From assembly GCA_019022495.1 (NCBI GenBank), contig JAFEKR010000032.1, forward strand, positions 124,001 to 188,000: a DNA stretch of 64,000 nucleotides, written 5' to 3'. Positions 55,901 to 64,000 of the stretch are shown piece by piece. The DNA is from Epichloe hybrida. Its lineage: Eukaryota; Ascomycota; Sordariomycetes; Hypocreales; Clavicipitaceae. The notes under the pieces are model-generated. The model saw nothing but the letters and a program-made list of their open reading frames with translations. It was not told where the DNA came from and ran no database searches. A program made the translations under genes and the position numbers. Numbering within the stretch: the first letter of the stretch is position 1; each line of letters begins with the position of its first letter.

Positions 55901-56849
55901 CTCTTGGTTTACTGTAGGGGTATGCGCCAATCGTGTAGACGTCAGAGTCCGGCAAGGTTGGCCATTCATTCACGCCGACAAACGGGGGTACGTCAGAGGT
56001 CGTGGCGGCGGCGAATTTACTATTTTCGGGTGAGGATGCCAGGTCGGAGTTGAGGGTAACGAGCTCAGCAGTTGAGGGTCTGTCATTTGCGGAGTGGGTT
56101 CGGCTCTCGTCGGCGGAGTGGGTAGACTGGCGTTTTGTAGCGCGTTGGTCATCCTCCTCCTCTTCAGCAATTTCCATCAGCCGTCTCTGGCGTAACGAGC
56201 TTGTCGAGGATGAAGTCGAACATGTAGCCGTGTGTAGGGAGCATGCTGCCGAAAGCTTTGAATCTCCGAGTTCGCTGGCAGAGGTTATCTCAAAAATGGT
56301 ATCGTAGGGCAGGAATCGTTCACAAATGGCGTTGAAGTGGACCGCCACACGAGCTATTTACACATGAATGGTTTTGTTAGTTTGATCTTGGCTCTGACGA
56401 CACGTTGGGCTTATCGCTCCAACCGCGAATTGTTCTGTCTTCCGCCCGTATCCCAGCTCAGTGACCGGAGAAGTACATGCCTTGTATGATTCGAGAGCAG
56501 TCTTCTGGCAAGTATTTGATAAGAACACTCCTCCTTCGATATTTCAGAAAGCCATATAGGGGACTCGTTTCGTCGTATTCGGCAACAGCATTGCGCACTT
56601 CGATTATGCCCCCGTTACCACGACTCAGTACTTGTATCTCATCTCGGCCTTCGTATTTTAATAAAAACCTATTCGATCGTCAGGTAAGTTTTTCCTGAGC
56701 ACGCAACGCGAGCCGTCTAGAGCAAGCGCCATTGCATTGCTCCGAATCCCTATAGAAAAGGGTTTAGTTACATACCAGCCTCCAGGTTCAGAAGTTGCAG
56801 CCTCATGCGCTTCCACCACCATGGAATCATCAAGCCCATTCAATGACAT
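52995..56849 (-). CDS. ADF-H (cofilin-type) domain protein with long disordered region
   Basis: There are four exons: 56849-56776, 56668-56481, 56353-53096 and 53041-52995, giving 1188 residues. The N-terminal 130 or so residues form an actin-depolymerising-factor homology domain: MSLNGLDDSMVVEAHEAA, GGWFLLKYEGRDEIQVLSRG, IIEVRNAVAEYDETSPLYGF, LKYRRRSVLIKYLPEDCSRI and QARVAVHFNAICERFLPYDT. The first junction restores GGW|FLLKY. The second requires a GC donor (ATACAAG|GCATGT) to give IIQ|ARVAVHF. The remaining 1000 residues are disordered, acidic and Ser/Thr-rich, with KLFGKGGKKGKGKDG and, near the C-terminus, a structured segment (ATIVSYMGDVNVQFPDNLLW; RRNMSLDSQGFLVLS; EFRLPNIPDVEVQELPNSVV). 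The last exon encodes TLQEAHSNRGTTYGL. It probably binds actin; its exact role is unknown. Confidence 0.88.
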
Positions 56850-59339
56850 GGTCCTCGTCGTATTTCACCGAACCGCGCCTGACGTAACTGATTCTTGTTT
56901 ATCACTATTCGCTGAATAAAGGGGAAAAGATGACGTGGAAATCGATGTCTAGAAGACGGGGGGGGAGGATTTCGCGGAAGAATAATCCCCGTGCCTCAAA
57001 GTCTGGAGGATCCAATTCGAAACTCAGGGGGATGGGGTTGCAAATTTGCAAGCGAGCATGAACGCAGATTGCGCAACGATCATGGGAGCATGAGCCGAGC
57101 TAGGAACGATGAGCGCCTAGCAATGACGAAAAAAACCAACAAGTACGAAGAGGACGGGCAATGAAGGGCAAGAAGAATATGATGCTTGTAGGATAAAAGA
57201 AGAACAATGTCTCCGGGTGTATCCCTTCCCTTGTTGGATTGGAGGGGCAGGGCCGAAATTAACGGAATGGGCGAGTTGTTTGCCCGCTGGTCCGCAATTC
57301 GCAGTGGATTCCTCTGATCCTCTGCGGCAGGCGCTGTGTGTGATTGTGATATTCCGTACTCGGTAGTCGGTACAGAATGTGAATGTAATGTAGGTACTCT
57401 ATGTTGTGTACGTCCGGAGTAGTAGCAGGTCGTCGATGTCGTCGCCCGAGACACGAAGCTGAAAATTCAACGACTGTACGGAGGAGAACATGAGAACAGG
57501 AGCAAGCACTTTTTTGTCTTCTTTTTCTCCTTCTCTCCTTGAGAAGCGACAAGGGGTGGTAGCAGGTGGTAACTGGGGGGGGCTTGTGGAACTATCAAGG
57601 CTGACAACAACAGCAAGCAAGGATGTTCACCCAAGCTGAGCTGGACTGGACGAACACAAGGGAGGGAGGGTTTGCGAAAAAGGAAACAAGAAAAGAAAGG
57701 AACGGCTCCGAGAGGGGGTTCGGCAGTTGTCACCAAGGAACACCACACCACCTGGAGCCAAGGGGCGAGGGCGAGGGCGAGGGCGAGGATCTCTCAAAGA
57801 GAGGCAGGAATGCGGAAAAAAAGAAGGCGATGCTCGCCAAAGGGTGGGAAAAAGGAATGCAAGATTAAGCCCAGGGGAAGTGTGGATGAGCCTGGTGTGA
57901 TGGTGATGGGTGTCCGAGATGAGAGATGAGGCGAAAAGAGAGCGAGTCCCTTGGGATGTTGTGATGTTGTTGCATCGTTCAACGACCAAAGTTTCCAAGT
58001 GTGGTTTGCTGGCGCCCCGTGCCAGGCCAGGGTGGACGTGCTGCAAATTCCTGCAATGACCGCCGTGGGGCAGTTGATGACTGAGTTGAGTCAGTTGACC
58101 CATCATCTCGGGTCGAAGTCGAAAGGGGGCAGGCAGGCAGGCAGGCAGAGAGGCGCCAGGAGAGAGGCGCCAGGAGAGACGCCAAGAGAGGCGCCAAGAG
58201 AGGCGCCACCACAGACGCGACAGACAAAGTCGTCAACGAGCACTAGCACCGGAGTGCACTAGTTTTATTTTTAGTTGCAAGCCACGCGCGAACGATGCTC
58301 GGGTCTGGTTTTTTCTTTTTCCTTTTTCCTTTTTTTTTTGTGGACGACCCCGGACCGTGCCAGGGAAGAGGAAGGGGCTTCATTCGAGAATCGGGAAGTC
58401 GATGATTTTCGACACTTCGAATTCCCATGTAACATACCTTCTGGGTGATAGCACTGATAGGTAATAGGTACGTACCCAGGTTGGGTTGCCGTTCAACACG
58501 CGCCGTTCAACACGCAAGCTCCCTATTATCAACCCAGCATACATACGGACTAGATACATATACATGATAAATCCGCGTCAAAACCAACACTCCATAATAA
58601 CCGTGTCCCTAATAAGTCCCAGCCCACCACCGATGTCACGGCTTGGCCGGTTTGGTTTGCGCCGTCTCAGCGTGCTAACCGGCACATGAAATTAACACAC
58701 CTTACTTCTTTTCGTCATCGTCAAAACCTCGGACCAAGAAGAGACTAGTAAAATATGGACAGCCCGAAGAGAACCCAGTAGCCTATCGCTGACCCAAGTA
58801 TGTGTGTGTATTCGCCAAATCGACCGAGGACGGCGCCCGTATTGTCTACAAAGGTTTTCATTGTTATCATTTACCTAGTACGCGCCGTAACGTGCACTAG
58901 ACATCGGTCACATCACACAGACGCCGCTACAGTCAATCTTTCATGCATACTTCACCGCTATCCCTTGGATGAAGAGCACAAAATAAAAAAAAGCCTTCAA
59001 TGCGCTCGCTCTATTGCGACATATTCGCAAGTGCAATCGTCAAGCATCATCTGCGGCACCTCTGTGTGGCAAATCACACCCATCCATCGAGAGAAAAGTC
59101 TTCCCAGCATCTCATGGTATCGCGGCATATTAAATGAAGAAGGAACGTCCGTTTAATGTCGAAAAGTCACAATCTCGGCAATGTTGCATGGTAGACTTGA
59201 AAGCGTCATACTGAAGTCATGTTTCGGGCTGCATTCTCCTTCCCCCAGGGTCGTCTCCGCTGTCACATCAAGTCATATGTAAACAAGTACAGAGTAATGT
59301 GATGAGTATGCCCACGACGCCTTCGTTTGCACGTATCCA
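56850..59339. other. Intergenic, 2.5 kb, between ADF-H and PP2C genes
   Basis: No supported gene. Repeats include GGGCGA units near 57766-57788, GCAGG units near 58131-58150, and AGAGGCGCCA units near 58149-58208. The promoter of the ADF-H gene should lie in the first part and the PP2C 3' UTR at the far end. The ORFs in 57.6-58.3 kb are encoded by these repeats. Confidence 0.5.
58131..58208. repeat. GCAGG and AGAGGCGCCA tandem repeats
   Basis: Several GGCA(G) units are followed directly by about five imperfect 10-16-nt units containing the NarI-type palindrome GGCGCC. Confidence 0.8.
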
Positions 59340-61216
59340 TCAATTCTTGGGCGCTCTAGGTTTTGCAGGCGCCTCAGCCGTGCCGGTAGGTTCCTTGGCC
59401 TTCGCGGACACAACCTCGGGGCATTCGTCGTCGTCGTCGTCGTCGTCGTCGGGCTCGGGCTCCTCTTCCACAGCTTCCTCCAACATAGTCACGACGAGCT
59501 CTTTTCCGTCGGCGAGCAAAACGTCATAACCGCGACCACTATTGCTGCCGGATATTCCCACAGCCGGGGTGGTTCCTTCGGCTATCTGCTGCTTGGTTTC
59601 CGATACAATCTTTTCAGCCTCACTGATTTTTTCCAACGCATCGGCTTCTGGCTCAGCTTCCTTCTCGCTCCGAGTCTTTCCGTGTGCCGTACCGTTCGCC
59701 TTTTCCAAGCGAACAATCATGCACGAGAGATTGTCGGTACTAAATCGGCTCAAGGCGTGATAGACAAGTTGTTTGGACGCCGTGATGGGATCTTGCACTT
59801 CACGAACCAGATCGACGGCGTCTTGGTCACTGCAAACATCCCATAGCTGTATCAATTGTCCCGTTAGTGAACCAATATATATGTATTTGGGGTTGGAGAT
59901 GGAGTTGCGGGGGTTTGAAATGGGCTTACGCCATCGCACGCGATTATGATGAACTCATCAAGGTCATGTTGTATGACAGTCTCGGTCGTATACGGGTGTC
60001 CGGTCACGAGGTCCTTCATGTACGCATCTCCTAGAGCACGAGTAACGGCGAGGACGCCATTTACACGGTTGTTGAGGATTAGGCCACCGGCGTTTGCAAT
60101 CCGCTTGCCTTCGTTCTCGTCGCTTCCTTTGTGGTCATAAGATAGTCGCAGGGCTTTGCCCCCACGACATAAGATAATGCGAGCATCCCCCACGTTCGCA
60201 GTGTACAAGATACGCTGTCGAACCGTGGATGCCTTGCGTTTCGTATGAGTGGCAGCGTCAAGAGAAGAAGTTGAGGGGGTCCGCACAGGTGGGGATGCAG
60301 CGACAGTCTTGTCTTTGTCTGCGGTGCTGGCTTCGTTAGACTTGGGTGACAACTTGTTTGGTATTGTTGGAGCCGGTTTGTCTGTGGAAATACGATCCTC
60401 CCAACGTAAGAGCGCGATGGCAGCCGTGCACCCACTGTTCTTCAGTGGAAGCTTTTCCAAATGTGCATCAACTGAGGTGAACGTCTGGTCAAGGAGCTCG
60501 GGGATCGGCATATTAGGATTCTTTCGTATGGTATCTTCGAGAATGAGGTGGAGCTTCTTTCCACACCAGTCCGCAGCAAAAGTACCGGCGTGTCCATCAA
60601 AGATCGCAAAATATCCATTATCGGATTCTACCATTTCCTTTCCAGTACCTTCCGATGCCCCCTTTTCCGGCTTGGATTTCGTCAAGGCATCAGCGTTGGG
60701 CGAGGGAGTAGCTATGAAGTTATAGAGAAACGCATGCGTGTCTTCCATAGTGCGACGGCATTTCTTGTTCCTATCTTCCCAGACGCCGACTCGAAATGTA
60801 GACTTGGGACCTGGTCCCGACTCGCCAGCAGAATTGTTGTGCTGACCTTGCGGTACAGCCAGGGCAGGGTCTTGTTTACCCAGCTTTTGTAGCGGGGTTT
60901 GAGTACTCAGGTCAGAGTTGTTTCGGCCAGATTGAGAAAAGTTTAATGTGTTCTTGGCCGAGGCTAGGAAGCTACTGGCCTTGCTGCCAACGCCGCTACT
61001 CCTCCTCTTCTTGTCAATAGAACCACCATGATCATTGCGGCCAGGGGGGCTTCCATTGCCACTTCGCTTTTCTCCGCTAGCAGAATGAACTGCAGTTGTC
61101 TTGATAGGGGCCGGTTCGCTGGCGTTGGGACTTGAGCCCGGGGAAGGTGGCTTTTCTTCCGTCTTGGAATCGCTTTCTGTCTTGGATCCTGGACAATTGG
61201 AGCTCCCACCAAACAT
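59340..61216 (-). CDS. PP2C-type protein phosphatase, Ptc1 group
   Basis: This is a metal-dependent Ser/Thr phosphatase. There are two exons, 61216-59930 and 59846-59340, with a phase-0 intron (GTAAGC...TACAG) that restores [16 protein letters not shown]. From ATG 61216 the protein is 597 residues. After a disordered 140-residue lead come PP2C motifs: [97 protein letters not shown] and [14 protein letters not shown]. Metal-binding Asp residues of MED, FDGHAG, CDG and DN are present. The C-terminus is acidic with an Asp run. In yeast Ptc1 dephosphorylates MAPKs such as Hog1. The open frame extends upstream to a TTG at 61405, so an extra 5' exon is possible. Confidence 0.93.
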
Positions 61217-63526
61217 CCTATTCAGCAGGCTTCCTCCTTGGGAGGAGAGACTGCGCCGCTTGTTGCCTGCCAGCTTTGAGGAAGTGAGACAAAACTGAGA
61301 TGGTTTGGTTGAGATGTAGCAACGGTGAGAGGAGGGGGGGGCCTTGGCACCGTTGAGGGCAGCAGTAATGGCGGAATGAGCGGGCTTGATGGACTTGAAA
61401 CTCAAAGTCGTGAGAGAAGTTTTACTGTACAGAGGATTTCGACCCGATTCTTCTTATCAAGCGTTGTGATTGACGGAAGCTGAAGCGTTATTAGGTCGGT
61501 TGCGAAACGAATGATACGAGAGAGTTGTAGAGTGTTCAGAACTTTGAATACAAGGTGGTCAGTTGTTCTGCTGCTGAGGAAGGAAATCAAGTCATCCCCA
61601 TTGTAGAAGGCAGCGGGGTGAAATGAAAATGAACTTGATGCCCGAAAGTTCCCAAGGTAGCTTCACCGCTATGGGACAGCGCCGAATGAGCACCCAGACA
61701 ACAACCAAGCACATGTCCGTCGAGCAGTTTGCTCTCGCTGAAACACCATGACGCCCCGGCACAAGGAAAACACAACTGGGCAGTTGAAGGCAAGATATAT
61801 GGCGACAAAGCAGAAAGCAGTACGAACACGTGGAGTCAAGTAGACGCAAACATACGTTAGAATGAGTGTCACCGGATGGGTGCGGCCGAGCTCTGCCTGA
61901 CATAGCAGGTCAGACAAGGTTGCCAAAATCGCAACAGCCCAAGCAAGAATCGCTTCGGATACCGACAAAATTGGGAATGCCCGTCGAGAGCGCCGAGCTG
62001 ATATCGAAGACAAATGGATGGCAGAGATGGTGGTTGATGCCGCGGGCAGTCAGTCAGTGATGGAAACGGATAATTGCTGGTGGTTTGTGTCTTCGTTATT
62101 ATCTAGCGCCAAGATTGAATGCAGGAGAAGCGTGGGCGAGGCGAGGCTATGGCGGGGATTTTAGGAGAGGGGCGGAGTCGCTGATGGCACATGGGACAAC
62201 TGGGCTGACGGGTGACCAACCAGGGTCGAGTGATCTGGTTTTGGCCGAAAGTGCAGCGCGCTTTGCAACCAACCAGGTCGCGCTGGCTCGTGTCGCGCCG
62301 CCATGCCCCGCCAGCCACTCGGTCACTGGTCGGCGGGGCTGGTCGGTGGGGCTGGTCGGTTTGCTCCAAAATACCTGCAGGGCCGCGCTTCCCCGCAGCC
62401 CCGAGGGATCCTTCCACGCGCACCCGAATAGCATCAGTCGATCATAAAGGTCACGCGTCAGACATGTAGCAAAAAAAAAAAATCGAAAGCAGAAAAAAAC
62501 CCAGCTATCTTGGAACGACATCGTTTGAGCTCAATGCTCTTACTGCCCGCTCTTACTGCCCGCTCTTACTGCCCGCGCTTACTGCCCGCGCTTACTGCCC
62601 GTTGCAAGAGGTGTTCATCCGCACTATGAGGAGTACTACGTTTCGGAACAAATCATGGCTATCCACGACCCAGCTTGCTCTCGGTGTATTAGTAGTGATA
62701 GGCCTCTCTGAGGCGAACACAGGCAAACAGAGGGGGAACTGTAGGTACTATTTTGATTGACAACATTCTAAGCCAGAGGAAGACGATGATCAAACAAGGA
62801 AATGCGGCCTGCTTTGTAACATTGCATGTCCCAATATTCCAATATGCTTGACGTAAGAGCCCAAACCTATGACCTATGGGAGCCGTTCGAATCCTGCATT
62901 TATACCCCAAGCAATACCACTGATTCTCGCATTCTGGCAAAATTTAATGTGGACAGGCTGCCCATCACTCACATCGGCCGCAGCATCGCTTCCCGGTTTC
63001 CCCTTTCAAGGTGCCCTCATCCGTTGGGTAAGAAAGGATTATTATTCGTCGTTGTGTTGACGGATGCTTCGGAGCGTCATGACGCTGCCGAGGCTTTCCA
63101 TCAACTTTCGCAAGAATGCTTTCACAGATGCACACATCTCTTGGTCCTCAGTGAGCAGGGATGATGATAAGATTGTATCGACTTTCCGATTCTCCGATTC
63201 AGTCCAGCAAGCGAACGGAACAGCAACAGTCAGTAATTCTGGTTTACAAAAAAACGAAGTGCAGTCGCCCTGGCAAGTCCAAAGAAGGTGTCGCCGCATT
63301 GACGGGCAGACCGTTGGGGGATTGGCATACAAAAGTGGCGCAATAGCGGTCGGAACGTGAACGAACAGTATGACATGTATTTCCAGCGTTTTGCTGGTCC
63401 TTGGGAAACATCGCTTTACCTGATTAGCGCAAACCAGACTGACACACGCAGAAACGATCAGCCAATGTCTCTAAAAGTCCTCCGCAATGATTATGACAAC
63501 ACTTCTCCGACTTCCGTCTCCTTTGT
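61217..63526. other. Intergenic, 2.3 kb, between PP2C and Vps2 genes
   Basis: No supported gene. The first 200 nt may still be PP2C coding sequence or leader. Repeats include GGTCGGTGGGGCTGGTCGG near 62337, and five 13-nt units (GCTCTTACTGCCC type) at 62536-62600. The frame at 61669-62013 minus (LTLILTYVCVYLTP...) has no recognisable family and is left out. Confidence 0.5.
62536..62600. repeat. GCTCTTACTGCCC tandem repeat, five copies
   Basis: Five exact-length 13-nt units are visible, the last two with GCGCTT in place of GCTCTT. Confidence 0.93.
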
Positions 63527-64000
63527 TCACTTCTTCAAGCTATCCAATCGTGCTTGTAGATCGTCGTCAACAGGATCGCCACCACTCCCACCTCCAATGG
63601 CCTGTGCGATCTTTCCTTCAGCGATGGCTGGATTGCCTAATTCGTTGGGTGTCTCGCCCATCTGGAGGCAAAACAGTTAGGTCAAGTTCAAATTCACGGG
63701 AGTGTGTTGCGGAAATGGACGGTGAAAACTAATCCTTACAGCTTGGCCAACGTCGACGCCAATTTCTTCCAAGACCTGTTCGACTACTTCATCACCTTCT
63801 TCTTCAACGCCAACATCCATGGCGTCGTCTACCGCATCATCCATCATCTCCTGTCTCTGCTCCATAATATCGTTCTCTCGTTCAAACTCCATTGCGATCC
63901 GCTGTAGTTGAGGCAGGTTCATCGATTTATTCATGCTTCCCAAGGCCATCGTAGCCCCCTTCATCGCTTGCATCATTTGTTCGTTTGTTCGATATGTCTG
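63527..64000 (-). CDS. VPS2: ESCRT-III subunit Vps2 (CHMP2/Did4), C-terminal part
   Basis: The 5' part lies beyond the window edge. Two exons are visible: 64000-63741 plus the codon ending at 63740, and 63661-63527, split by a phase-0 intron (GTAAGG...CTCCAG). The joined sequence reads RTNEQMMQAMKGATMALGSM, MNLPQLQRIAMEFERENDIM, EQRQEMMDDAVDDAMD and EVVEQVLEEIGVDVGQAMGE, ending in LQARLDSLKK. This is the acidic autoinhibitory helix and the C-terminal MIM1 motif (xxLxxRLxxLK), which binds the MIT domain of the AAA-ATPase Vps4. Vps2 caps ESCRT-III polymers with Vps24 during multivesicular-body formation at endosomes. Identity is firm; only 131 residues can be seen. Confidence 0.95.

Noticed and set aside
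62880..62900. tRNA-like B box (GTTCGAATCC) as sign of a tRNA gene
   Set aside because: The flanking bases do not form a T stem, and no acceptor stem, D arm or A box is present at the right spacing.
1..64000. Secondary-metabolite gene cluster
   Set aside because: No PKS, NRPS, terpene cyclase or grouped tailoring enzymes; genes are mostly housekeeping and signalling.

Overview
The window is genomic DNA from a filamentous ascomycete, most likely a Sordariomycete of the order Hypocreales; the sequence does not fix the genus. The evidence is short spliceosomal introns (about 50-400 nt, mostly GTAHGT...YAG), monocistronic genes on both strands, fungal-specific gene families, and an AT-rich block that looks mutated by RIP (repeat-induced point mutation). 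I support 18 protein-coding genes (two cut by the window edges), one weak candidate gene, one decayed retroelement, one MITE and many microsatellites. No tRNA, rRNA or CRISPR was found.

Layout. 1-526: 3' end of a TBC-domain Rab GAP (Gyp1 type). 1268-3094 (-): GT90/CAP10 glycosyltransferase. 3985-8400: RIP-type AT-rich block with a decayed retroelement whose gag, zinc-knuckle and integrase regions can still be read on the minus strand, but no reverse transcriptase. 8781-10232: phospholipase-D-fold protein. 11010-11780 (-): Ser/Thr-rich, probably GPI-anchored surface protein. 13281-14061 (-): membrane protein of unknown function. 14410-15861 (-): coiled-coil protein. 16659-17108 (-): small single-pass membrane protein. 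18811-20491 (-): Ste50 MAPK adaptor. 22165-24222 (-): Lcb2 subunit of serine palmitoyltransferase. 26658-28948: acetoacetyl-CoA synthetase. 28949-31537: gene-free, rich in a CCGTACGG motif. 31539-31932: MITE with 54-bp terminal inverted repeats. 32192-33680: G-protein beta subunit. 36950-37895: phosducin-like protein. 39820-41619: single-pass protein with a long acidic N-terminus. 42659-43691: RanBP1/Yrb1. 45845-47056: Taf14 (YEATS domain). 48368-51828: Zn2Cys6 transcription factor. 52995-56849 (-): ADF-H/cofilin-domain protein. 59340-61216 (-): PP2C phosphatase (Ptc1 type). 63527-64000 (-): C-terminus of ESCRT-III Vps2.

How the genes relate. There is no biosynthetic cluster; most genes are conserved housekeeping or signalling genes. 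Several act in one signalling field: Gbeta, its probable chaperone (phosducin-like, next gene on the same strand), Ste50 (the Ste11 MAPKKK adaptor) and a Ptc1-type PP2C that in yeast damps MAPK pathways. Lcb2 and acetoacetyl-CoA synthetase are divergently arranged across a 2.3-kb intergenic region, though they belong to different lipid/CoA pathways.

The most unusual observations are the MITE lying about 260 bp upstream of the Gbeta start codon; two probable GC-AG introns, one competing with a GT donor 13 nt away that would replace a transcription factor's Asn-rich C-terminus with a short poly-Gln tail; the integrase-bearing, RT-less RIP relic with a GC-rich island that escaped mutation; and a TM protein whose layout resembles autophagy receptors.
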